Positions 52,012 through 59,893 of a stretch of 64,000 nucleotides of DNA are shown here, one piece after another. The translations under genes and the position numbers were made by a program. The notes beneath the pieces were generated by a model that was not told the DNA's origin, did no database searches, and was given only the letters and a program-made list of their open reading frames with translations. The stretch's first letter is position 1. Each line of letters starts with the position of its first letter. Source of the stretch: Ignavibacteriales bacterium (GTDB taxonomy: Bacteria; Bacteroidota; Ignavibacteria; Ignavibacteriales; Ignavibacteriaceae); contig CP065001.1 of assembly GCA_016700155.1 (NCBI GenBank), positions 3,472,001 to 3,536,000 of the forward strand, given 5' to 3'.

Positions 52012-52389
52012 ATGTCACTAAAATTTTTGGTTGTTGATGATTCAGTTACAATGCGAAGAATAGTTGCTAACTCACTGAAAAATCTTGGTTATAATGATTT
52101 TGTTGAAGCAGGCGACGGTAAGGAAGCACTTACTAAACTTGCTACGGACGATTCAATAAATTTTGTAATCACTGACTGGAATATGCCTGTGTTCTCAGGA
52201 CTCGAACTTATAAAAGCCATTCGCAGTGACGACAGGCTTTCCAAATTACCTGTGCTAATGGTAACAACCCGCGGGGTAAAGGAAGATATTGTTGATGCGC
52301 TTCAGTCGGGCGTAAATAATTATGTGGTAAAACCTTTCACGCCGCAGATATTAAAAGAAAAAATTGACCAGATAATGGCAGCGGCATAA
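52012..52389 (+). CDS. cheY: Chemotaxis response regulator CheY
   Basis: A 125-residue receiver closely following the classical CheY pattern: LVVDDSVTMRRIVANSL, Asp55 in VITDWNMPVFSG, Thr in MVTTRGVKEDI and Lys in YVVKPFTPQ. The DWNMP signature is typical of the motor-binding CheY. When phosphorylated by CheA it binds the flagellar switch and changes rotation. It lies between the other CheY and the CheZ-like gene; 19 bp separates it from the former. Confidence 0.95.
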   Translation: MSLKFLVVDDSVTMRRIVANSLKNLGYNDFVEAGDGKEALTKLATDDSINFVITDWNMPVFSGLELIKAIRSDDRLSKLPVLMVTTRGVKEDIVDALQSGVNNYVVKPFTPQILKEKIDQIMAAA

Positions 52390-52399
52390 TAAGGAGAAA

Positions 52400-53161
52400 A
52401 TGATGAAACAACTAAGTAACATGCAGCAGATTTTCGATAAACTTGATGATCTGAAAAAATTATTCCTCTACGGCGAAAAGATTATTCCTGTAATCAAAAA
52501 TCTTGTTGACTTTATGCGCGAGACGGGTCCACTGCTTGAGAACATTAATAATTCTATTGCAGACAGCACAAATAAAATTCCCAAAGCTTCGGATCAAATA
52601 GATAATGTTACAAGTGCAACGGAACTTGCAACAACTGAGATTCTTGATCTTGTTGATGTGATTTCAAACGAAGTTACTCTCATTGAGAAATCTCTCAAAC
52701 AAATTGTTGATGTTGAAAACAAAAGAGAAAAAATATTAGCGGCAATCAGTTCTGAAGCAAAAGATAATTCCAAAATCATTTCGCTCCTTAATGATTATAA
52801 ATCTTCCGGAAATATTATCCAGGTTGCGACTCCTTTACTTGAATCGTTAAAGAGGATCGGAACGGATGTTTACAACATTACGCTTTCATTACAGGTTCAG
52901 GATATTACCGCACAGCAGTTAGCTGCTGTAAACCATCTTATCGGTTCGGTTCAGGAAAAACTTACTTCTCTAATTACAGAAATCGAAGATACTGATGTAC
53001 GAGACCTGAGCGATAAATCAGTTTCGGTTCCTGATTCAGGTTCATTTAATCCTGACGCAAGATATAACAGTTCTGCCAGCAGGCAGCAGTTAGCAGATTC
53101 ACTTGTTAACCAGGAAACAAAAAAAACAACACAGGCGGAAATAGATAAATTCTTTGCATAA
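52400..53161 (+). CDS. cheZ: CheZ-like CheY-P phosphatase
   Basis: The 253-residue helical protein has the CheZ core motif: QVQDITAQQL, matching the E. coli QDLTGQ, with Asp168 and Gln172 in the D-x-x-x-Q catalytic arrangement. The long helices around it form the CheZ four-helix dimer. The tail ends TQAEIDKFFA, like the CheZ C-terminal CheY-binding helix. It should remove phosphate from CheY-P. CheZ is best known in proteobacteria; here the family similarity outside the motif is weak, so I call it CheZ-like. It sits between cheY and cheA with 10-bp and 2-bp gaps. Confidence 0.78.
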   Translation: MMKQLSNMQQIFDKLDDLKKLFLYGEKIIPVIKNLVDFMRETGPLLENINNSIADSTNKIPKASDQIDNVTSATELATTEILDLVDVISNEVTLIEKSLKQIVDVENKREKILAAISSEAKDNSKIISLLNDYKSSGNIIQVATPLLESLKRIGTDVYNITLSLQVQDITAQQLAAVNHLIGSVQEKLTSLITEIEDTDVRDLSDKSVSVPDSGSFNPDARYNSSASRQQLADSLVNQETKKTTQAEIDKFFA

Positions 53162-53163
53162 CC

Positions 53164-54954
53164 ATGGAAAACAATAATACATACGCAATGTTGACCGATC
53201 CCGAGATGAAGGAAATCGTCGACAGTTTTATAGTTGAAACAACTGAAATTCTTGAAAACCTGAATTCGGATCTTGTTGTACTGGAAAAGAAACCAAAGGA
53301 TGCAGAGCTCCTTAACAAGATTTTCAGATCCTTCCATACTATAAAAGGTACATCAGGATTTTTAGGACTTGAACAGACAACTAAAGTAACTCATAAGTGC
53401 GAGGATATCCTCAACAAACTGCGTAAAGGTGAAGCCGACCTGACCACCGAGATAATGGACGGAATACTTCTCTCTTATGATAAGATAAAGAGTCTGCTGG
53501 CAGCTATCGCAAATGATAAAAATGAAAATGTTGAAGTTGAGGAGACAATAGAAATTCTTACTTCACTTATCAGTGAAATGGAAACAGGTACACAGCCGGC
53601 AAAGAAGAAATCCAGAAAGAAGCAGACAAAAAAAACTGAAGTAAAAACACCGGAACCTGTTGTTGAAGTAACTGCCGGTAAAGTTGAAGAAAAACCTTTG
53701 GTTAAAGAAAAAGAATCCCCCGTTAAAGTTGAAAAAACTGCTGACAAAATTTCTACAGCTAAGATTGAAGATACAAGCATACGAGTTGATGTAGAACGTC
53801 TTGATGAACTTTTGAATATAGTTTCTGAGCTCGTTCTCGGCAGGAACAGACTTGCACAGGTAAACTCAGAAGCGGCACTTGAATATGAAGGGACAAAACT
53901 TTCGCGCGATCTTTCTGAAGCAGTAAAACAAATCGACCTGATGACAAATGAACTTCAGCTTGTTGTGATGAAAACAAGAATGGTTAAAATAGGAAAGGTG
54001 TTTAACCGGTATCCGCGCATTGTACGTGACTTATCAAAGGAAACAAATAAAAATGTCAACCTCGTTATCAGGGGTGAGGAAACTGAACTCGATAAAACTC
54101 TGATTGAAGAAATTAATGATCCGCTTGTTCATCTTATAAGAAATTCTGTCGATCACGGTATAGAAAAACCAGATGTAAGAAAAAAGAAAGGTAAAGATGC
54201 AGCCGGCACAATAACTCTTTCCGCGGAACATGAAGGCAACAACATAATTATTACAATTGAAGATGACGGAAAAGGAATTGATCCTGAAATGCTTAAAGAA
54301 AAAGCTGTTGCAAAAGGATTGATAACAAAAGAAAGAGCAAAGGAACTTTCAAGACAGGAAGCGCTGAACCTTATAATGCTTCCGGGATTTTCGACTGCGG
54401 AAGTTGTTACAAATGTTTCCGGCAGAGGCGTTGGTATGGACGTTGTTAAAACCAATGTAACCAAGCTGCGCGGATTGATTAACATCGAATCAACGGTTGA
54501 TAAGGGAACAAAAATAATTATTAAGCTTCCTCTTACCCTCGCAATTATTCCGGGTATGATCGTAGGAATCAAATCAGAAAAAGTTGTAATACCGCTAAGT
54601 ACCGTGATAGAAGTTGTAAGAGTTCACCAGGAAAATATTTATACAATCAATCAGCGTGAAGTGATAAAAATGCGTGACAGCATTCTGCCGCTTGTTGATA
54701 TGACGCCGGTTCTTGCGCCGCATTATAACGGGGAGTTAACATCAATCTGGCAGTACGTTGTTGTTGTTGGAATTGCAGAAAAAAGATTCGGAATTAAAGT
54801 TGATGAAATGGTCGGACAGAAAGAGGTTGTTATCAAATCACTCGGAAGCTACCTCGGAAGTATTCACGGTATAGCCGGCTCCACAATAATGGGCGACGGC
54901 ACTGTTGTAATGATCCTGGATATCGGCGAACTACTAAATGACGTGACACAATAA
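53164..54954 (+). CDS. cheA: Chemotaxis histidine kinase CheA
   Basis: The 596-residue kinase has the Hpt domain (1-110) with His58 in RSFHTIKGTSGFLG. A Lys/Pro/Glu-rich linker of about 65 residues (roughly 135-200) replaces the CheY/CheB-binding P2 domain. The dimerisation domain (DVERLDELLNIVSELVLGRN) follows, then HATPase (LVHLIRNSVDHGIE; DDGKGID; GRGVGMDVV) and the CheW-like regulatory domain. It autophosphorylates and passes phosphate to CheY and CheB. Its stop overlaps the cheB start by one base. Confidence 0.96.
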   Translation: MENNNTYAMLTDPEMKEIVDSFIVETTEILENLNSDLVVLEKKPKDAELLNKIFRSFHTIKGTSGFLGLEQTTKVTHKCEDILNKLRKGEADLTTEIMDGILLSYDKIKSLLAAIANDKNENVEVEETIEILTSLISEMETGTQPAKKKSRKKQTKKTEVKTPEPVVEVTAGKVEEKPLVKEKESPVKVEKTADKISTAKIEDTSIRVDVERLDELLNIVSELVLGRNRLAQVNSEAALEYEGTKLSRDLSEAVKQIDLMTNELQLVVMKTRMVKIGKVFNRYPRIVRDLSKETNKNVNLVIRGEETELDKTLIEEINDPLVHLIRNSVDHGIEKPDVRKKKGKDAAGTITLSAEHEGNNIIITIEDDGKGIDPEMLKEKAVAKGLITKERAKELSRQEALNLIMLPGFSTAEVVTNVSGRGVGMDVVKTNVTKLRGLINIESTVDKGTKIIIKLPLTLAIIPGMIVGIKSEKVVIPLSTVIEVVRVHQENIYTINQREVIKMRDSILPLVDMTPVLAPHYNGELTSIWQYVVVVGIAEKRFGIKVDEMVGQKEVVIKSLGSYLGSIHGIAGSTIMGDGTVVMILDIGELLNDVTQ

Positions 54955-56036
54955 TGGCAAGAAAAATAAAAGTTGTAGTTGTAGATGATTCGGCGTTTAT
55001 GCGCAAATCACTTTCAATCATGCTGGAAAGTGATCCAGATATTGAAATAATCGGTACAGCCCGCGATGGTGTGGAAGGATATGAACTTGTAAAGAAAACA
55101 GCACCCGATATCGTAACTCTTGATATTGAGATGCCGAGAATGGATGGTCTTACAACGCTAAAAAAAATAATGAAAGACTGTCCAACTTCCGTGCTTATGG
55201 TAAGCTCGCTTACTACAGAAGGTGCAGAGGCAACAATGAAAGCATTGGAATACGGAGCTGTTGACTTCATTCCCAAAGAACTTTCATTCGTGAATGTTAA
55301 CATCATTAACATTCGTGAAGACCTGATTCGAAAAGTAAAAGAGATTGTCAAACAGAAATCATTACGTGACAGGCTTAAAAGATTACAGAGTTTAAAACCC
55401 GTTTCTGATACTACAAAGTCAGCGCACCCGGCAAAACTTGTACTTCCTAAAATGCTGTACAAGGCAGTGGCGTTAGGAATTTCAACAGGCGGACCGATGT
55501 CTCTTCAAAAAGTAATTCCAACTCTTTCAAAAAAAATTGACATGCCGGTATTTATAGTTCAGCATATGCCGCCGAAGTTTACAAGGTCACTGGCGGAAAG
55601 ACTGAACGGAATGTCGCAGCTTGAAGTGAAAGAGGCTGAAGCTGATGAAGTTGTAAAAAACGGAGTGGTTTATATTGCGCCGGGTGGTTATCACATGACG
55701 GTTAAAAAAAATTCCGGCTCACAAATTGTAATTAAAATCTCAGATGAACCTTCAACAACATTGCACAGACCTTCAGTCGATGTAATGATAAACTCCGTCG
55801 TTGAAATATACGGGAAGCATACGCTGGGCGTGATAATGACAGGAATGGGAAAAGACGGATATGAAGGTATAAGAGAAATAAAAAGATTAGGCGGATATTG
55901 TCTTGCACAGGATGAGGAATCATGCGTTGTTTACGGCATGCCAAAAGCAATAGTTGACGCGGGATTTGCAGATGCAATTGCGCCATTAAATAAAATTTCA
56001 GAAACAATAAATAATGCGGTCAGTTATGGGAAATGA
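54954..56036 (+). CDS. cheB: Chemoreceptor glutamate methylesterase CheB
   Basis: The 360-residue protein has a receiver (1-120) with DDSAF near 11-15, phospho-acceptor Asp57 (TLDIEMPRMDG) and Lys in FIPKEL, a linker, and the methylesterase domain (about 165-355). The catalytic triad is Ser177 (GISTGGP), His204 (VQHMPPKFT) and an Asp near 300 (MTGMGKDGYEG). It removes methyl groups from MCPs when phosphorylated by CheA. It overlaps the small gene after it by 11 bp. Confidence 0.96.
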   Translation: MARKIKVVVVDDSAFMRKSLSIMLESDPDIEIIGTARDGVEGYELVKKTAPDIVTLDIEMPRMDGLTTLKKIMKDCPTSVLMVSSLTTEGAEATMKALEYGAVDFIPKELSFVNVNIINIREDLIRKVKEIVKQKSLRDRLKRLQSLKPVSDTTKSAHPAKLVLPKMLYKAVALGISTGGPMSLQKVIPTLSKKIDMPVFIVQHMPPKFTRSLAERLNGMSQLEVKEAEADEVVKNGVVYIAPGGYHMTVKKNSGSQIVIKISDEPSTTLHRPSVDVMINSVVEIYGKHTLGVIMTGMGKDGYEGIREIKRLGGYCLAQDEESCVVYGMPKAIVDAGFADAIAPLNKISETINNAVSYGK

Positions 56037-56268
56037 TTTTGAACAAAACCTTTACAAGGAATTCGCCGGGAAACTTTCATCAGGCGAGAATGTTATTAAA
56101 GCTTCACAGCTTGAGCTGAACGGCAAAACAAAGATCGATGTTGAGCAGGACTCTCATGGCGGAGTAAAAATCATTCTTAAAAAAGATGAACACGACGCAA
56201 TTAAAGAGATCAAGTTTGTCTGCTCTTGCGGTGAAACAAAATCCATCGTACTGGACTACACCGAATAA
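56026..56268 (+). CDS. Small CxC protein at the end of the che operon
   Basis: An 80-residue acidic protein (from ATG 56026; ATG 56014 is an in-frame alternative, both overlapping cheB). It has a helical N-terminus, then beta-strands with KTKIDVEQDSHGGVKIIL, and near the end FVCSCGETKSIVLDY, whose Cys-x-Cys pair could bind metal or form a redox centre. No family recognised. The overlap with cheB supports co-expression. A role in chemotaxis is inferred by place only. Confidence 0.7.
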   Translation: MGNDFEQNLYKEFAGKLSSGENVIKASQLELNGKTKIDVEQDSHGGVKIILKKDEHDAIKEIKFVCSCGETKSIVLDYTE

Positions 56269-56305
56269 AAATATCACACCCGGTTACTTACAAACATCAG
56301 AATAA

Positions 56306-56343
56306 CTCTGTGGTTCTCCGTGACTTCTCTGTGAATCTCCGTG
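56306..56343. repeat. Short tandem repeat (CTCYGTG, four copies)
   Basis: CTCTGTG, CTCCGTG, CTCTGTG and CTCCGTG follow each other at spacings of 10, 11 and 10 bp (56306, 56316, 56327, 56337). This resembles a degenerate intergenic repeat seen in many unrelated bacterial genomes. Function unknown. Confidence 0.6.
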
Positions 56344-56592
56344 TAATTTTTCTCCTTCATTTATTAACCTGTATTTTCTCATTTGATTTTAATGTACACC
56401 ATCTAGGTCAATCAAGGTGATAAAATCATAATTAGGCTGACATTCATTAATGCATTTGAGGTTTACTATAATCATTCAACCCAATCTAAAATTGTTAAGC
56501 GGAATACTGACCAATAATTTGCACCTGCACACATTTAGCCAATCACTTTGATATTAAATCCCCAATCTTCGTTTTATTTCATTTTTACCTGA

Positions 56593-56608
56593 TGGCATTT
56601 CGTTTGAG
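56593..56608 (+). promoter_or_regulatory. Weak sigma-54-like site before flgB
   Basis: TGGCAT at 56593-56598, five bases, then TTGAG at 56604-56608. The -24 GG and the spacing to the -12 G are right, but the -12 reads GA where sigma-54 sites normally have GC. Start of transcription would fall about 20 bp before ATG 56639, which has AAGGA upstream. An NtrC-type activator is encoded at 9094. Confidence 0.25.
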
Positions 56609-56638
56609 AATTCTTATCAAAAATTAAGGATTAACTGA

Positions 56639-57025
56639 ATGTCAACATCAAACATAAGCCTGCTTGAAAAGTTTATCGGCTATTGTTCTGATAAAAACAA
56701 AATCATCAGCCAGAACATCGCAAATGTAGGTACTGAAAATTATAAACGGCAGGATGTAGTGTTTAAAGATATTCTTAATGAGAATATGAATCCCCAGATA
56801 AAGTTAACTAACCCGAAACATTTCGAAGGCATTACTCCTGTTTCATCCCCGGAAATTATTGATGATAACAACAAGGACATGGTTTCCGGAATAAACAATG
56901 TTGATATCGAAAAAGAAATGACAGACCTGGCACAGAACTCAATCAACTTCAAGTTTGCATCAAGAAAAATAAGCGATCATTTCAAAGGACTTCAAAACGT
57001 AATTAAAGGAGGAGGCAGATTTTGA
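56639..57025 (+). CDS. flgB: Flagellar basal-body rod protein FlgB
   Basis: The 128-residue proximal rod protein. The N-terminal rod motif is NKIISQNIANVGTENYKRQD, and the C-terminal helix is LAQNSINFKFASRKISDHF, together forming the D0 coiled coil of rod subunits. It is exported and joins the MS-ring-proximal rod. First gene of the flagellar operon; its stop overlaps the flgC start. Confidence 0.93.
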   Translation: MSTSNISLLEKFIGYCSDKNKIISQNIANVGTENYKRQDVVFKDILNENMNPQIKLTNPKHFEGITPVSSPEIIDDNNKDMVSGINNVDIEKEMTDLAQNSINFKFASRKISDHFKGLQNVIKGGGRF

Positions 57026-57522
57026 AAATCGGCGGTGAATATCCCGGCTTTAATATCAGCGCAAAAGGTTTAAGCATTCAGCGTAAGAAGATGAACCTGA
57101 TTGCAGAGAACATTGCCAATGCTGATTCAGTAAGAACCGACAATGGTATGCCTTATAAAAGAAAACAGTTACAGATAACTCAGGCAAAAAATAATTTCCC
57201 GGTTATGCTGAATAACAGCACAAGCACTATCAGGCTAAAGACTTCTGATGAATTTCATATAAACACATCACCATCACTTAACAAAGAACTTGCTGAAACA
57301 AAACAGACATTAAACTCAAGTGTTAGTGAAGATCAGACTGAAGGTGATCTTGTGTACATGCCTGATCATCCGAATGCGAATGAAAAAGGTTATGTGCAAA
57401 TGTCGAATGTAAATATTATCACCGAGATGGTGGATATGATTGCAGCTTCACGAAGTTATGAGGCAAACCTTACAGCGCTTAATTCATCAAAACAAATGGC
57501 TAAAGATTCATTAGAGATCTGA
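57022..57522 (+). CDS. flgC: Flagellar basal-body rod protein FlgC
   Basis: The 166-residue proximal rod protein has the N-terminal helix GLSIQRKKMNLIAENIANAD and the C-terminal part YMPDHPNANEKGYVQMSNVN followed by EMVDMIAASRSYEANL, the FlgC hallmark. It starts at TTG 57022, overlapping the flgB stop, with a strong GGAGGAGG upstream. Length is slightly long for the family. The C-terminal part has a shortened paralogue just downstream. Confidence 0.94.
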   Translation: MKIGGEYPGFNISAKGLSIQRKKMNLIAENIANADSVRTDNGMPYKRKQLQITQAKNNFPVMLNNSTSTIRLKTSDEFHINTSPSLNKELAETKQTLNSSVSEDQTEGDLVYMPDHPNANEKGYVQMSNVNIITEMVDMIAASRSYEANLTALNSSKQMAKDSLEI

Positions 57523-57526
57523 GACT

Positions 57527-57745
57527 ATGAGAAATTTATCATTTGAAAATTATAAGCAGAGGAATGAAGATTACATCTTCATGCCCGGACATCCCGATGC
57601 GGACAAACGAGGCTATGTGAACACTTCGAATTTAAAATTCATCAATGAACTAATCGAAATGATAAATGCAGAACGCGATCAAAATATCAGCGATGAAATT
57701 AAAACCGTTCAGACAAAAATAAACTTCCCCGGAACTATTCAATGA
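57527..57745 (+). CDS. Stand-alone FlgC-tail-like small protein
   Basis: A 72-residue protein whose residues 15-50 match only the C-terminal part of FlgC: YIFMPGHPDADKRGYVNTSN, then INELIEMINAERDQN, compared with FlgC YMPDHPNANEKGYVQMSN and ITEMVDMIAASRSYE. The N-terminal rod helix is missing, and the last 20 residues differ. It starts 4 bp after flgC and overlaps the following gene by 4 bp. It may be an accessory rod or export-gate protein or a degraded duplicate; intact overlaps argue for use. I know no named family for it. Confidence 0.75.
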   Translation: MRNLSFENYKQRNEDYIFMPGHPDADKRGYVNTSNLKFINELIEMINAERDQNISDEIKTVQTKINFPGTIQ

Positions 57746-57981
57746 AAATTTCTACAAATCCTGTCGGTAACTACACCAGACCAATGATGCGTACAACAGC
57801 CCCGTTACAGAAACAGGAAGTACAGGCAAACCAGCCTGCGAAAGTAACTGCAGATGAAAAAGATTTTTTTGTAAAACTCTATCCTGAAAACAAAACCGAA
57901 ATAATAGACTACCATTTTTACGGACGCGAAGGAAAGATGAATGGCGTGTCCATCGGTTCATTATTCGACAAGAGAGGTTGA
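57742..57981 (+). CDS. Small protein of the flagellar operon, unknown
   Basis: A 79-residue protein: a polar Pro/Gln/Thr-rich N-terminal half, probably disordered, then ADEKDFFVKLYPENKTEI and a basic-aromatic end YHFYGREGKMNGVSIGSLF. Its start overlaps the FlgC-tail gene stop by 4 bp and its stop lies 1 bp before fliE, so it is fully embedded in the operon. The pattern of a disordered N-terminus and short folded end suggests a small exported or regulatory protein. No family recognised. Confidence 0.7.
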   Translation: MKISTNPVGNYTRPMMRTTAPLQKQEVQANQPAKVTADEKDFFVKLYPENKTEIIDYHFYGREGKMNGVSIGSLFDKRG

Positions 57982-57982
57982 T

Positions 57983-58270
57983 ATGGAAATTGGTTCAATA
58001 GGTAAAATATCTGACCTGATACATTCCTATGAAATAAAAGAGAACAAAGGTAAAAAGTTTGAAAATGTTCTTACAGAATTTATCGGTGAAGTAAATACGA
58101 ATCAGATGGATTCAAAAAATATTACCGAAGATTTTATTGCGGGCGAAGATGTTGAACTTCACGAAGTTATGATAGCCGGTGAAAAAGCAAAGACAAGCCT
58201 TGAATTATTAATGGAGATCAGAAATAAAACAGTAGATATGTACAAAGAATTAATCAGAATGCAGTCATAA
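57983..58270 (+). CDS. fliE: Flagellar hook-basal body complex protein FliE
   Basis: The 95-residue protein links the MS ring to the rod. The C-terminal helices show the FliE pattern: ELHEVMIAGEKAKTSLELLM and RNKTVDMYKELIRMQ. ATG 57983 is chosen because it has GAGGT upstream and gives the usual FliE length; a start at 57941 would lie inside the preceding gene. Next gene, fliF, starts 3 bp later. Confidence 0.92.
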   Translation: MEIGSIGKISDLIHSYEIKENKGKKFENVLTEFIGEVNTNQMDSKNITEDFIAGEDVELHEVMIAGEKAKTSLELLMEIRNKTVDMYKELIRMQS

Positions 58271-58273
58271 GCC

Positions 58274-59893
58274 ATGAATAAAAATCCACTCGAAGCATTA
58301 CTAGGTATATTCAACAAAATATCTTTACAGCAAAAATTATTAATCGGGATTGCGTCAATCATTGCGGTTGTCCTTTTAATCTCTGCACTTGTTTTCCTTA
58401 ATGAGCCTTCATATTCGGTTTTATATTCAAACCTTTCTCAGGAAGACGCTTCAAAGGTACTTGAAGTTTTAAACACACAAAAAATTCCTTACAAAATTGA
58501 GGACAATGGAAGCTCAATAAAAGTTCCTAAAGACAAAGTCTATGAAACCAGGCTGGTACTTGCAGGAAAAGGAATTCCAAATTCAGGAATTATTGGTTAC
58601 GAAATTTTTGACAAGACAACAATGGGAATGTCCGAGTTCATGCAAAAGCTGAATTACAAACGGGCACTTGAAGGTGAATTAGCGCGTACGATTATGCAGC
58701 AGGATGGAATTCAAGGTGCAAGAGTGCACATAGTATTCCCGGCAAAAACAGTGTTTAAAGATGATGAAAAACTTCCGACTGCATCGGTTGTACTTAAATT
58801 AAGCGGCGGCACAACTCTCTCGCAGGCAAATGTCGCGGCGATTGTAAACCTGATATCAAGCAGTGTTGAGGGGCTTGTACCCGGCAAAGTAACTCTTCTT
58901 GACACGAAAGGAAGATTACTCTCTAAAGAGAACAATGAAGATCCGCTGGCTGTATCGAGTTCAAAGCAATATGAGATGAAGCAGTCTGTTGAAAATTATC
59001 TTTCACTTAAAGCACAGAACATACTTGATAATGTTGTCGGTTATGATAACGCGATTGTAAAAGTTGATGCGGATATAAATTTTGATCAGATAGAAAAAAC
59101 AATGGAGCTATATGATCCTGACTCGCAGGTAGCAGTAAGTGAACAGAATGTGAGGACGGAAAGCAACGGCAGAAATATGAGTGATACCAGTGTAACGGTA
59201 AGTGAAAACAGCACAACAAACTATGAGATAAGTAAAACAATTCAGCGTGTTGTTGAGGGTTCCGGAACAATAAAGCGGTTAAGCGTTGCGGTAGTAATCA
59301 ATGATATACCCAAAGAAGTAGTGAAAGATGAAAAGACTGAGATAGTGTATGAACCGCGTTCACAGGAACAAATGAGGAAGCTGGAGGAGATAGTTAAAAA
59401 TGCTGTAGGATTAAATCCTGAAAGACAGGATCAGTTCTCCATTGTAAGTATTCCCTTTGAAACAAGACTCGTAGATGATGTTCAGCTTGAGGAGCCGACA
59501 ATTATCGAAGATGTTAATGAATATATAAATCCCCTGCTGATACTTGTCGCTATCGGAGCTTCATTATTTATACTACGCGGATTAATGACAAAACTTAAAA
59601 ATGAAAAAATAATTATCGGTTCAATTGACTCATTGAACCTGAACACAGAACATTATTCACAACCGGCTGTTACTTCGGGCTCAACTGCTCAGGCACCGCA
59701 GATAAAACCCGCAAAGAGAAAAGGACTTCTGCAGGTTGGCGATCTTGAAGATGAGATCTCTGACGAAGCAGTTCTTAAAAAAACACAGCAGGAAAAAATC
59801 AGTAATTACGTTTCCAAAAACCCAATGGATGCCGCAAAATTAATAAACGCCTGGTTACACGAAGATGAATTCGAATCAAAGACTGTCCACTAA
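58274..59893 (+). CDS. fliF: Flagellar MS-ring protein FliF
   Basis: The 539-residue membrane ring protein has a first membrane helix (about 20-42, IGIASIIAVVLLISALVFL), the YscJ-like periplasmic domains (YSVLYSNLSQEDASKVLEVL; GIPNSGIIGYEIFDKTTMG; VHIVFPAKTVFKDD), and a second membrane helix near 417-438 (LLILVAIGASLFILRGL). The cytoplasmic C-terminus ends with MDAAKLINAWLHED, the FliG-binding helix. It overlaps fliG by 29 bp. Confidence 0.96.
   Translation: MNKNPLEALLGIFNKISLQQKLLIGIASIIAVVLLISALVFLNEPSYSVLYSNLSQEDASKVLEVLNTQKIPYKIEDNGSSIKVPKDKVYETRLVLAGKGIPNSGIIGYEIFDKTTMGMSEFMQKLNYKRALEGELARTIMQQDGIQGARVHIVFPAKTVFKDDEKLPTASVVLKLSGGTTLSQANVAAIVNLISSSVEGLVPGKVTLLDTKGRLLSKENNEDPLAVSSSKQYEMKQSVENYLSLKAQNILDNVVGYDNAIVKVDADINFDQIEKTMELYDPDSQVAVSEQNVRTESNGRNMSDTSVTVSENSTTNYEISKTIQRVVEGSGTIKRLSVAVVINDIPKEVVKDEKTEIVYEPRSQEQMRKLEEIVKNAVGLNPERQDQFSIVSIPFETRLVDDVQLEEPTIIEDVNEYINPLLILVAIGASLFILRGLMTKLKNEKIIIGSIDSLNLNTEHYSQPAVTSGSTAQAPQIKPAKRKGLLQVGDLEDEISDEAVLKKTQQEKISNYVSKNPMDAAKLINAWLHEDEFESKTVH

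Larger units (their letters stand above)
56269..56638. other. Intergenic region between the che and flagellar operons
   Basis: This 370-bp gap holds a short tandem repeat (56306) near its left end and a weak sigma-54-like site (56593) near its right end. No gene, sigma-28-like site or clear terminator was found. Confidence 0.5.
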
